Assembly (NCBI GenBank): GCA_910577255.1
Contig: CAJTMH010000008.1
Span: 1 to 64,000 of the forward strand
Source of the DNA: an uncultured Duncaniella sp.
GTDB taxonomy: Bacteria > Bacteroidota > Bacteroidia > Bacteroidales > Muribaculaceae
Direction of reading: 5' to 3'
DNA length: 64,000 nt
The notes below the pieces were generated by a model that made no database searches, was not told where the DNA came from, and saw only the letters and a list, made by a program, of their open reading frames with translations. The stretch's first letter is position 1; every line of letters starts with the position of its first letter. Below are positions 1 to 6,808 of this stretch, one piece after another. The translations under genes were made by a program, and so were the position numbers.

Positions 1-2
1 TA

Positions 3-197
3 TATGACATGCTTCCGTCATGCTCGTTAAACACGAGCATCCCCATGCAAGTATGCGCCTATCTATCTGATTGTCAGAATATTCCGATTATCCCTCAATT
101 GCAGCCTGCGCCGCCAATAGAATTAAGTGATATTGACCCACTTGTCGAGTATGTTGAATTTTTGTTAGATTTAGAATTTACGTCCCATGCGTTTTAA
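3..197 (+). CDS. possible 3' end of a gene entering from the left edge
   Basis: The reading frame is open from the first bases of the window to a TAA at 195-197. It could be the last 64 residues of a gene that starts outside the window. The peptide has several cysteines near its start and an acidic, hydrophobic end, but I recognise no family. It runs convergently into the leftward gene that stops at 171, overlapping it by 27 bp. A perfect 8-bp inverted repeat at 20-40 (ATGCTCGT / ACGAGCAT) lies inside it. The frame may be open by chance. Confidence 0.25.
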   Translation, partial: YDMLPSCSLNTSIPMQVCAYLSDCQNIPIIPQLQPAPPIELSDIDPLVEYVEFLLDLEFTSHAF

Positions 198-518
198 GTC
201 CGTGCAAGCGTCTACAAGGAAGTAGTAAATACCTACGGCGTGCTCGTTAGCGAATGACATTGCCCACTCGCTAAACTTTTGCTCTATCCCGGTCTTGGGG
301 TCGGTGTAATCAGTTTCCCACAGGTCGGCGAGGTCTGCATTTACCTCATTGGGGGTGTTGCCGAGTGCGTCTACCACCTCGGCAGGGTATTCTTCAATCA
401 AACCCTTGCTCCAATCTCCAAACTCGGAGCCGGGATTGAGTAGCAGATACTCAAATGCGGCGTCTTTGAGTTCGTCCATGAGTGGCTCTGTTTCGTTATA
501 TGGGTATTCTCTGTTCAT
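171..518 (-). CDS. hypothetical acidic protein of the immunity arm
   Basis: This is a 115-residue acidic protein that I do not recognise. I chose the ATG at 518 because the upstream extension to 566 would make the perfect palindrome at 536-549 coding, whereas from 518 the palindrome sits 18 bp upstream like an operator. No membrane segment or catalytic motif is visible. The central part is rich in Asp and Glu and the end is basic (DLKRMGRKF). It lies downstream of the repressor pair but is separated from them by a likely terminator at 607-630. It may be a regulated lysogenic-conversion or immunity accessory gene, which is inference from position only. Confidence 0.6.
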   Translation of the reverse strand: MNREYPYNETEPLMDELKDAAFEYLLLNPGSEFGDWSKGLIEEYPAEVVDALGNTPNEVNADLADLWETDYTDPKTGIEQKFSEWAMSFANEHAVGIYYFLVDACTDLKRMGRKF

Positions 519-535
519 ATCTTTGCTTGAATTAT

Positions 536-549
536 GCCCAAATTTGGGC
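536..549. promoter_or_regulatory. perfect 14-bp palindrome GCCCAAATTTGGGC
   Basis: This perfect palindrome lies 18 bp upstream of the ATG at 518 on the minus strand. It looks like a dimeric repressor site. It differs from the GGTANTACC operators at 1323-1383, so a different regulator would be involved. Confidence 0.45.
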
Positions 550-606
550 GTTAGGAGCGCGTACAATCACTTTCTCCTCTATCGGTGGAGTTTATCATCT
601 GAGCCA

Positions 607-630
607 ACAAAAGCGGCCTATTGGGCCGTT
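607..630 (-). terminator. probable terminator after the repressor operon
   Basis: Read on the minus strand, CGGCC / GGCCG pair over a CAATA loop and are followed by CTTTTGTT. The hairpin starts right after the stop codon at 629-631. The stem is short (5 bp), so strength is uncertain. Confidence 0.5.
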
Positions 631-835
631 ACAGCCCGTATTTGTATTTATCACGTCTATCCAACACTTTGCGCATAGTTTCAAGAGTTTTATGAAGAGC
701 TTCTTCTTGTTCCCATGTTTCGGGAATGAGTTTCTCTCTGAATGCCTCATTTAACGCAACAATACATAGCATCAACTCTCTTTCGTTTTCTTCGTATTGT
801 TCGATTTGAATTCTTAAATCATTTAGTTCACTCAT
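629..835 (-). CDS. small coiled-coil protein, translationally coupled to the repressor
   Basis: This 68-residue protein is rich in Glu, Leu and Lys and is almost certainly alpha-helical, with a heptad-like coiled coil over most of its length. Its ATG overlaps the repressor stop codon in an ATGA arrangement (832-835), so the two are probably translated together in fixed ratio. No family is recognised. A protein of this kind next to a repressor that also has a coiled-coil tail could be a partner or antirepressor-like modulator; that is inference from size, coupling and composition. Confidence 0.65.
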   Translation of the reverse strand: MSELNDLRIQIEQYEENERELMLCIVALNEAFREKLIPETWEQEEALHKTLETMRKVLDRRDKYKYGL

Positions 836-1317
836 TTGCCACGCTCAATAAGTAAGTCAATCATCTTGTCTTTCGTTCTGGACAGCTCCGCAGTGATTTC
901 TTCATTTTTGACACGAAGTTCCTCAATTTCTTTCTTCATTGATTTACGCTCAGCCTCCCATGCTTTCTTTTCACCTTGCAGGTCTTGAATTTGTTGCTGC
1001 AAATTCTTGATTCTCTCTTTAAGAACAGCATCGCCAATTAGCACCTCAGAATCCTCTGCATAAATACCATCAGGAGAAAAGAAGTTGCCTTTTGTAGTTG
1101 CCGGTACCATCATGCTACCGATACCCGATTTCACCCATTCAACTGAGAGGTTATGTGCGTGACAAATTTTCCCAATGGTCTTATCGGTAATCTTTTGCTT
1201 CCCTTCCAACATCTTTCCGAAGTTGGAGGGGTCTATGTTTGCTTTGCTTGCAAAGGCATTTTGCGTGGCATTAAGCACTGCTATCGCCTCTTTCAAGCGT
1301 TCTACCATATCATTCAT
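832..1317 (-). CDS. phage repressor, N-terminal HTH plus C-terminal coiled coil
   Basis: This 161-residue protein has an XRE/lambda-repressor-type helix-turn-helix at about residues 5-65 (NAFASKANIDPSNFGKML, then a second helix set). It is followed by a linker and a long coiled coil at about 95-158. There is no S24/LexA peptidase domain, so RecA-stimulated self-cleavage is not expected. The coiled coil probably mediates oligomerisation. It is divergent from the early genes that start at 1479. The 161-bp gap holds three GGTANTACC sites, two of them within the rightward promoter. By position and architecture it is the CI-equivalent immunity repressor. The operator assignment is inference from the repeats. 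Confidence 0.8.
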   Translation of the reverse strand: MNDMVERLKEAIAVLNATQNAFASKANIDPSNFGKMLEGKQKITDKTIGKICHAHNLSVEWVKSGIGSMMVPATTKGNFFSPDGIYAEDSEVLIGDAVLKERIKNLQQQIQDLQGEKKAWEAERKSMKKEIEELRVKNEEITAELSRTKDKMIDLLIERGK

Positions 1318-1322
1318 ACCTT

Positions 1323-1392
1323 GGTATTACTGTTAATAATTATTAAAATTTCACACTTTGTTTGGTAGTACCGTGGTAATACCATATATTTG
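1323..1392 (+). promoter_or_regulatory. rightward early promoter with three GGTANTACC operators
   Basis: A Bacteroidales-type promoter reads rightward: TTTG at 1361-1364, 20 bp, then TATATTTG at 1385-1392. Two 9-bp palindromic sites fill the spacer, GGTAGTACC at 1364-1372 and GGTAATACC at 1375-1383; their centres are 11 bp apart, one helical turn. A third, imperfect copy (GGTATTACT, 1323-1331) lies next to the repressor start codon. Repressor dimers on the two central sites would cover both promoter boxes, while the distal copy suits autoregulation of the repressor gene. The expected leader of the early transcript is about 80 nt. Confidence 0.75.
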
Positions 1393-1478
1393 CAGTGTAA
1401 TTCTAATGTCGTAGCGTTGTAACTCGCTTAGATTAAGAAGCAAAGATAACAAATTCTACTCAAAAAATACCAAGTAAG

Positions 1479-1697
1479 ATGACAGAAAATTGCTACCTCG
1501 TGAAAAAGGTGTCTATCACAGATACTCTGCGAAACATCCCAGTAGGGAAACCTGTACTCTTTGATTGTCGGGAAGCCGGTCCTATGGCTTCAGCTAAAGC
1601 GGCTGTAAGTCGATTAAATGGTTCGGCAAACAAAGAGGTATATTCCATTTCAAGCAAAGACAACGGAGCGACTTACGAAATCCTACGTTCAGAATAA
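1479..1697 (+). CDS. first early gene, small protein in the Cro position
   Basis: This 72-residue basic protein is the first gene behind the operator-controlled early promoter, where a Cro-like regulator normally sits. I see no clear helix-turn-helix. The N-terminal half looks beta-rich (VKKVSITDTLRNIPVGKPVLF) and is followed by a helix (ASAKAAVSRLNG), an arrangement that resembles a small DNA-binding fold. I recognise similar short proteins as conserved at the start of early regions in Bacteroides phages, without a known function. Role as antagonist of the repressor is inference from position. Confidence 0.6.
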   Translation: MTENCYLVKKVSITDTLRNIPVGKPVLFDCREAGPMASAKAAVSRLNGSANKEVYSISSKDNGATYEILRSE

Positions 1698-1715
1698 CTA
1701 AAAAAGACATCAATC

Positions 1716-1952
1716 ATGAAAAAAGTAACTATCACTCTCGCACTCGTGGCCGCGCTTCTCACCGGCTGCAAATCTAACAAGGTCGCTCTTGAACAGCTCC
1801 GCGCCGATGTGTCGTGGTCGGCTTTCTGTGCCGCTCGTGGCTACGACATCAACGACAACACTTATCCTGTCATCAATGAGTATCTCGATACTTGGTGTGG
1901 TTCGGTTGATGAAGAGGCCGCTCTCATCGAAGCAGGAGTAGAACCCTATTAA
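1716..1952 (+). CDS. small lipoprotein
   Basis: This 78-residue protein starts with a lipoprotein signal peptide: a basic n-region (MKK), a hydrophobic stretch and a lipobox ending LLTGC, with cysteine 18 as the likely lipidated residue. The mature part is acidic and carries two more cysteines. The gene follows the TCAATCATG start context seen repeatedly in this phage. An exported lipoprotein made early could act in superinfection exclusion, like other prophage lipoproteins. That role is inference; only the signal is visible. Confidence 0.65.
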   Translation: MKKVTITLALVAALLTGCKSNKVALEQLRADVSWSAFCAARGYDINDNTYPVINEYLDTWCGSVDEEAALIEAGVEPY

Positions 1953-1963
1953 ATCTCACAGCC

Positions 1964-2227
1964 ATGAATAAGACAATTTCAATACTCCGTATCTTGATAA
2001 TCTTTGCGCTCTGCGGTTTCGCATTCCTGTTTCTCTTCGGCGAAGAGCAGGACGAAAACCTGCTGACATGGACTCTCCGCTTCATCTGCGACAAGGCTCT
2101 CGCCATCGGCGCATGCTTTGTTATCGCCCGGCTCTACAAACGTTGGAGTAAGATTGACCCTTGGTTTATCGCATACGACAAAATGTGTGACGAGGTGATG
2201 GACAAACCTAACCCATCTCAACTCTAA
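1964..2227 (+). CDS. small inner-membrane protein
   Basis: This 87-residue protein has two predicted membrane segments, at about residues 5-25 (ISILRILIIFALCGFAFLFL) and 38-58, followed by a basic and then acidic cytoplasmic-looking tail. It follows the lipoprotein gene after 11 bp, suggesting co-expression and perhaps a shared envelope function such as exclusion of other phages. No family is recognised. Confidence 0.6.
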   Translation: MNKTISILRILIIFALCGFAFLFLFGEEQDENLLTWTLRFICDKALAIGACFVIARLYKRWSKIDPWFIAYDKMCDEVMDKPNPSQL

Positions 2228-2232
2228 TATCA

Positions 2233-2514
2233 ATGCCTCCAACAGTACACATACAATTCTCTGACAGGCTCGTCAGCTATGAAACATTCATGACCGACCT
2301 TACAGCACGGTTGGCACGAGTGATTAAGAGCGATGCAGCCGACCCGGAGTATATCTCCCAACGCACGGCCTATTCAATCTTCGGACGCAAGAATGTTGAC
2401 CGTTGGAGGCGCACAGGAAAGGTAAAGCCCTCCAAACGTCCGGGCAAGGTTGAATACTGCATGGCAGACCTACGCCTCCTTCAGAGAACAGAACAGGATT
2501 ACCTCAACCAATAA
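2233..2514 (+). CDS. small DNA-binding protein, helix-turn-helix/excisionase-like
   Basis: In this 93-residue protein, residues 40-80 read like a MerR/excisionase-type winged helix: a helix (SQRTAYSIFG), a turn, a recognition-type helix with WRRTGKVKP, then a short wing ending in VEYCMADLRLLQ. The basic central part fits DNA binding. Its position in the early region suits a regulator or directionality factor, but no integrase is present in the window to pair with it. Function is therefore inferred from fold-like pattern only. Confidence 0.6.
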   Translation: MPPTVHIQFSDRLVSYETFMTDLTARLARVIKSDAADPEYISQRTAYSIFGRKNVDRWRRTGKVKPSKRPGKVEYCMADLRLLQRTEQDYLNQ

Positions 2515-2524
2515 GACAGATACA

Positions 2525-2773
2525 ATGGATTACGCAATATACAAGACCAATGACGGCAAGAATCCTCGTGTTATTTACCGCTTCACGCAGGAGGCTTGCA
2601 ATCACAGGGCGAAACTCGCCGCGAAAGCGAAACTCAATGAAATGTGGCTACGCGTTACCGACAGGCTTGACTATTTCCAGAATGCCGAAGGAAATGACAA
2701 CGAGTTTTCCTATGACCACCCCACAAGCATAAATACATCAGAGCGGATACGCTTTTACATAGCAAAGCTCTGA
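2525..2773 (+). CDS. hypothetical small protein
   Basis: This 82-residue protein starts at the ATG at 2525, ten bases after the previous gene, with the MDYAIYKTNDGKNPR beginning. It is mixed-charge and soluble-looking, with aromatic residues (YRF, YDH, FYIAKL) and no motif I can name. It ends 6 bp before a tRNA gene. Confidence 0.5.
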   Translation: MDYAIYKTNDGKNPRVIYRFTQEACNHRAKLAAKAKLNEMWLRVTDRLDYFQNAEGNDNEFSYDHPTSINTSERIRFYIAKL

Positions 2774-2779
2774 CGGCTC

Positions 2780-2850
2780 AGCCTCTCGGTGTGTCGGTCG
2801 CACTACAGATTTTGGTTCTGTCGGAGGGGGTTCGATTCCCTCAGAGGCTA
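2780..2850 (+). tRNA. tRNA-Gln, anticodon UUG
   Basis: The sequence folds into a full cloverleaf. The acceptor stem AGCCTCT (2780-2786) pairs perfectly with AGAGGCT (2843-2849), with discriminator A at 2850. The D stem is GTGT/GCAC with a G-T pair and a GG-containing loop. The anticodon stem ACAGA/TCTGT closes the seven-base loop TTTTGGT, giving anticodon TTG (reads CAA). The variable loop is four bases and the T arm has TTCGATT in the loop. Position 8 is C instead of the usual U, and CCA is not encoded. A phage tRNA among early genes could offset codon-use mismatch or tRNA-cleaving defences; that is inference. Confidence 0.85.
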
Positions 2851-2885
2851 CAAGTAGCGGTAGTTGCTACATGATTGATAACCTC

Positions 2886-2930
2886 GGAGGCTGCGCTGTC
2901 AGCCTAAGCCAAAGTGCAGCCTCCATTTTT
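2886..2930 (+). terminator. strong rho-independent terminator downstream of the tRNA
   Basis: GGAGGCTGC (2886-2894) and GCAGCCTCC (2916-2924) form a perfect 9-bp GC-rich stem followed by ATTTTT. A smaller hairpin (GTAGC/GCTAC, 2854-2870) precedes it. I see no obvious promoter between this terminator and recT, so it may partly attenuate the early transcript or be the site of phage antitermination. Confidence 0.75.
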
Positions 2931-2975
2931 CAATCAAGCAATCCGCAAATGTTTAACAATTTAACTCCATCAATC

Positions 2976-3908
2976 ATGGGCAACCTACAACTGACGGTTG
3001 AGGAAATCAACCAACTCAAGCCGCTCGAAATAGTCGAGCATCCTGTCGTGCGTGAGCGCTTCATATTTATCTACGACAAACTTTGGGGCAACGGTGAAGC
3101 CGCTTATGAGCGTGAAAGTATCTACTTCAACAAGGCTCTCCGCGACAACGACAAGGGCAAACTGCAACGCGCCACACCGTTCAGCATCTTCACGGCATTC
3201 ATTGACCTTGCCGTGTGTGGCCTCTCACTTGAACCCGGCACACGCGCACTCGCATACCTCATGGGGCGTAACGTCAATGTCGGCACCAAAGAAAGACCTC
3301 AATGGGAGGGTCGCTGCGTCCTCACCGTGTCGGCCTACGGCGAACTTGTGATGCGTACTCGTGACGGTCAAATACGTCATGCCGACAATCCTGTACTCGT
3401 CTACGACAATGACGAATTTTCATTCAAGGACATTGACGGTCGCAAATCTGTGTCTTACACCTGTAACCTACCTCACACCGGCCACAACATCATTGCTTGC
3501 TACCTGCGTATCACTCGCGCCGATAGTTCTATCGACTACTCAGTGATGTACCCCGAAGATTGGTGCCGCCTCGCCGGTTACTCGCAGAAGCAGAACCGAG
3601 GTGTCGCCAACGAACTCTACGGCATGGACGCTAACGGTGTTGTCCACATCGACCCCGGCTTCCTCATGGCCAAGTGTATCAAACACGCTTTCAAGTCTTA
3701 CCCGAAAGTGCGCATCGGTCGCGGCACCGAACTACAATCACAACAGGTAGACGAACCGGCTCAGCTTTCCGATGAGGAAATCTACGGAGTAGACCCCGAC
3801 ACCGGCGAAGTCCTCGACAATGCTCCCGAACCTGCGCCTCAGCCATTCGGTAACAACGAGCCTCCACAGGGCGTAACTGTAAACACTGATGATGAGGAAG
3901 GCTTCTGA
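2976..3908 (+). CDS. recT: RecT-family single-strand annealing recombinase
   Basis: This 310-residue protein binds single-stranded DNA and anneals complementary strands in phage recombination. The family signature lies at about residues 65-110: a helix, then FIDLAVCGLSLEPGTRALAYLM, then a beta-rich core with LTVSAYGELVMR. The acidic tail resembles those that bind partner proteins. I chose the ATG at 2976 because it has the TCAATCATG context of neighbouring genes and because the longer frame would translate through the terminator at 2886-2930. The RecE-like nuclease at 5246 completes a RecET-type pair. Confidence 0.88.
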   Translation: MGNLQLTVEEINQLKPLEIVEHPVVRERFIFIYDKLWGNGEAAYERESIYFNKALRDNDKGKLQRATPFSIFTAFIDLAVCGLSLEPGTRALAYLMGRNVNVGTKERPQWEGRCVLTVSAYGELVMRTRDGQIRHADNPVLVYDNDEFSFKDIDGRKSVSYTCNLPHTGHNIIACYLRITRADSSIDYSVMYPEDWCRLAGYSQKQNRGVANELYGMDANGVVHIDPGFLMAKCIKHAFKSYPKVRIGRGTELQSQQVDEPAQLSDEEIYGVDPDTGEVLDNAPEPAPQPFGNNEPPQGVTVNTDDEEGF

Positions 3909-4026
3909 AAGCAACATCAAGCCTTGCAGTGGGTGTCCGCTTGTGCGTAACACTCTCAACGGACACTATTGCACTCGGCTTGGTATCATCACCGAATACG
4001 CTAAAACAAAACCGTGTAACCCATAA
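3889..4026 (+). CDS. 45-residue cysteine-rich protein, possibly zinc-binding
   Basis: This short gene overlaps the last 20 bp of recT in another frame and ends 11 bp before the next ATG, filling an otherwise empty gap. The product has a CSGCP pair near residue 13, a GHYC near residue 27 and a CNP end. The spacing C-x2-C ... C ... C suits a small zinc knuckle. Conserved features of a real gene are the tight fit between neighbours and the patterned cysteines. I recognise no family. It may be a small regulator or a nuclease cofactor; the start could be either of two adjacent ATGs (3889 or 3892). Confidence 0.55.
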   Translation: MMRKASESNIKPCSGCPLVRNTLNGHYCTRLGIITEYAKTKPCNP

Positions 4027-4037
4027 ATATATCAATC

Positions 4038-5243
4038 ATGGCAGATAACACCCAAGCATTAACAATCTTCGAGCAGAAAAACGTGCAGACCCTTGCCGAA
4101 CTCGCTCCACAGTCGTACCGCGAGAACCAATTATCTCATACCCGGTGCCTTGAAGTAGGCAGCGCCCTGTTGCTCCGGGTAAAAAAGGAGGGCATGACAG
4201 ACGCTCTCGATATAGAGATAGCCAAGTTCATCGAAAAAGCAAAGCTGACCGTCAAGAAGATGAACGGCAAGCGCACTCCTGTTACGCAGCTCTTTGACCA
4301 AATCCGTAAGGTCTACACCTCAATGGAGAATGATGTAGACCCCACCAAAGCAGACTCAATCCCCAATCAACTGCAAGCCCACCGCAATGCCTATGCCAAG
4401 AAAAAGCATGAGGAGGAGGATCGCCGCCACCGCGAAGATGCCGCTCGACAGGCAAAGGAGAATGCCAAAATTCGCTATCGCGCTGATGTCAATGACGACT
4501 ATGTAAGCCAGTTCAACGCTCTTGTCAATAAGAGCATCAACGAGCTTACCGACATGGATAAGCAGATAAGCCTCGACAATTACGAGATTGTCTACGATGG
4601 CATCAAGAATTTCAGTTGCGAACTTCCTGCAACATGGTGTCAGACGGTAATAAGCGGCGCACATCGTCCTGTCGAACTTACCCCGGACGAATGCCGCGCT
4701 ATACAAGCCAACGTGATGGCCGGCCTCGTCAATCGCTTCAAGGAGCAATTCCCTTTTGAGGTGCAAAGCATACGCGATGATATTCTCGACCGTATGCCCT
4801 CAAAGAAAAAGGAGCTTGAGCGCATCGCCAAATCGTCAGCCGAGGAAGCCGCCCGCATCAAGGCCGAAATGGAGGCTAAGGAACGCGCTGAGGCCGCTCG
4901 TAAGGAAAAGGAACGCGCTGAGCGAGAGAAACAGGAAGCCGCTGAAAAGCAGCTTGCCGCAAAGAAACAGGAAATGGACGGTCTTTTCGGCGCACAGGTC
5001 GCTACACCTGTGGCATATCAGCCTAAGACACAGGTTAAGAAAAAGGTGGTTATCAATTCTGCCGAGGACATCATGAAGATTGTTGCTTTTTGGTGGTCAC
5101 AAGAGGGCTGCACAAAGACCTTAGAAGAACTCTGCAAGGAGTTTAAGAAGCAAATCACCTTTGCCAATACCGCCGCAAACTCCAAAGACAACGCTATGTT
5201 CATCGCTGATGTCCAATACGAGGACGAGGTTAAAGCCAAGTAA
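4038..5243 (+). CDS. conserved phage protein with a long coiled coil, between recT and the nuclease
   Basis: This 401-residue protein has three parts: an alpha-helical N-terminal region to about 115, a highly charged helix at about 115-150 (KKKHEEEDRRHREDAARQAK), and a second long charged coiled coil at about 255-315 (EEAARIKAEMEAKERAEAARK). The C-terminal domain (about 335-401) contains the VAFWWSQEG stretch. Proteins of this shape commonly sit in RecET-like modules of Bacteroidales phages and resemble DUF1351-type proteins. A recombination accessory or DNA-end-binding role is inferred from location. The start has the usual TCAATCATG context. Confidence 0.65.
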   Translation: MADNTQALTIFEQKNVQTLAELAPQSYRENQLSHTRCLEVGSALLLRVKKEGMTDALDIEIAKFIEKAKLTVKKMNGKRTPVTQLFDQIRKVYTSMENDVDPTKADSIPNQLQAHRNAYAKKKHEEEDRRHREDAARQAKENAKIRYRADVNDDYVSQFNALVNKSINELTDMDKQISLDNYEIVYDGIKNFSCELPATWCQTVISGAHRPVELTPDECRAIQANVMAGLVNRFKEQFPFEVQSIRDDILDRMPSKKKELERIAKSSAEEAARIKAEMEAKERAEAARKEKERAEREKQEAAEKQLAAKKQEMDGLFGAQVATPVAYQPKTQVKKKVVINSAEDIMKIVAFWWSQEGCTKTLEELCKEFKKQITFANTAANSKDNAMFIADVQYEDEVKAK

Positions 5244-5245
5244 CC

Positions 5246-5908
5246 ATGAGCCAAAACCCGGACGCATATTACAGCCGTACAGAGGTCAGCAACTCTGACC
5301 TCACGGCTCTAAAGAACCTCTTACACCCAGTGCCTATGCCGCCGGGTGTAAAGGAGGCCGCGTTTCGCTTCGGCAATCTCGTGGACGCGATAATCACCGA
5401 GCCGGAGCGAGTGAACTACTACCAACTGACGGTAGATGATGAGCAATACACCGATGATGAGTTTCGCCATGCAAAGGAAATGTATCGCTCCCTGCGTATG
5501 ACTGCTCGGCATGACCCCTTTCTCGCAAAGGTGTTGGCTGAAGCCGAAACACAGCGCTACATGGTCAATCAAGCACAGCCGTTTGAGTATGGTGGCTTCC
5601 CTTTCACGCTCGATACGCGCTGTAAGTGGGATTGGTGGCTTGACCTCTACAAATTTGGTGGCGACCTCAAAACCTGTTCAGCCGCAACCCAAAAAGAATT
5701 TGATGATGCCGTTGATTTCTTCGATTGGGACAGGAGCCGCGCATGGTACATGGACATCGCACATTCCGACTGCGATTTCATCTATGCCATCAGCAAAAAG
5801 AACTGCAACGTATTTACCACACGCATACGCAGGGACGACCCGGTGTATCTCCGTGGCAGAGATAAGTATCTTGAATTAGCATTTCAATATTGGTGCCTCG
5901 CATTATGA
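5246..5908 (+). CDS. RecE/YqaJ-like PD-(D/E)XK exonuclease
   Basis: This 220-residue protein looks like the nuclease half of a phage RecET system, which resects double-stranded ends to give RecT single strands. The N-terminal segment contains the SNSDLTALK and FRFGNLVDAIITEPE patterns seen in exodeoxyribonuclease VIII-like enzymes. The catalytic core is at about residues 125-150, where a beta strand carries GGDLKTCSAATQKEF (Asp-x-Lys). A Tyr/Trp-rich MDIAHSDC segment follows at about 170. It is short compared with RecE, matching the compact phage versions. It overlaps the next gene by 4 bp (ATGA). Confidence 0.75.
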   Translation: MSQNPDAYYSRTEVSNSDLTALKNLLHPVPMPPGVKEAAFRFGNLVDAIITEPERVNYYQLTVDDEQYTDDEFRHAKEMYRSLRMTARHDPFLAKVLAEAETQRYMVNQAQPFEYGGFPFTLDTRCKWDWWLDLYKFGGDLKTCSAATQKEFDDAVDFFDWDRSRAWYMDIAHSDCDFIYAISKKNCNVFTTRIRRDDPVYLRGRDKYLELAFQYWCLAL

Positions 5909-6801
5909 ATAAAGTAAAAGTTATAGTTCAGTTCTCTGGAGGAAAGGACTCACAAGCCTGTCTAATAAAAGCTTGTGAAGACTTCGGGGCTAATAACGTC
6001 ACGGCTGTTTTCTGTGATACCAGGTGGGAGCATGAGCAAACATATTCTCATGTAAAGGAGGTAGCATCTAAACTTGGTGTCGACCTTATAATACTCAAAA
6101 ATGAGTCTGTTGATGGTATGTACGGATTGTGCAAACGAATGAAATGGTTTCCCGATTCGCAAAATCGCATGTGTACTGTGCAATTAAAAATATGGCCAAT
6201 GATAGACTGGATTCTTGAACAAAATAAGCATCTTGTCATAATTCAAGGTATCCGTGCAAAAGAAAGCGCAGAACGAGCAAAATTTAATGTTGAGTGCTCG
6301 TATTTCAGTGAATATTTTGATGACACCCACAAAAAACGCTTGTATAGGAAGCGAGATGTAAAAGAGTGGTGCAAAACTCACGATGCATCAGTTTTACGCC
6401 CTATCTTTCATTGGACTGCTCAACAAGTTATCGACTACATTCTGTCTCATGGTCAACGCCCGAATCCCTTATACGAACGCGGAGCGTCAAGGGTTGGCTG
6501 TTTCCCTTGCATTTTTGCGAGACTGAGCGAAATAAAAATAGTTGCACGCGATGAACGATACAAACAACGTGTGATAGACCTTGAAAATGAAGTGAACCTA
6601 TCACGCGATAAAGGTAAAGAGGCATCATTCTTCTGCAAAGGGAAAATCCCAGCAAGGTTCTGCATTCAGAATAGTAATGGAGCACCAACATTCGCAGAGA
6701 TTTCTGATTATGTACTTCGGAATGAAAACCAACCGACACTATGGGACGATACTGAGCCAATAATGTCTTGTGTGTCCTTGTATCATGGACTGTGTGAATA
6801 A
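5905..6801 (+). CDS. PAPS reductase/DndC-like PP-loop enzyme
   Basis: This 298-residue protein belongs to the adenine nucleotide alpha-hydrolase superfamily. The PP-loop VQFSGGKDSQ lies at residues 8-17, followed by FCDTRWEH at about 38 and QGIRAKESAERA at about 110, typical of phosphoadenosine-phosphosulfate reductase-like proteins. A C-terminal Cys pair (GCFPCIF, about 195) could bind a metal or FeS cluster. Such enzymes in phages are unassigned; relatives make sulfur compounds or act in DNA phosphorothioation (DndC). It is visibly more AT-rich than both neighbours, suggesting recent acquisition as a moron. It is coupled to the nuclease gene by an ATGA overlap. The substrate cannot be read from sequence. 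Confidence 0.8.
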   Translation: MNKVKVIVQFSGGKDSQACLIKACEDFGANNVTAVFCDTRWEHEQTYSHVKEVASKLGVDLIILKNESVDGMYGLCKRMKWFPDSQNRMCTVQLKIWPMIDWILEQNKHLVIIQGIRAKESAERAKFNVECSYFSEYFDDTHKKRLYRKRDVKEWCKTHDASVLRPIFHWTAQQVIDYILSHGQRPNPLYERGASRVGCFPCIFARLSEIKIVARDERYKQRVIDLENEVNLSRDKGKEASFFCKGKIPARFCIQNSNGAPTFAEISDYVLRNENQPTLWDDTEPIMSCVSLYHGLCE

Positions 6802-6808
6802 TAACAAT

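Noticed and set aside
2871..2975. Extended N-terminus for RecT
   Set aside because: It would place a rho-independent terminator within coding sequence; the ATG at 2976 has the local start context.
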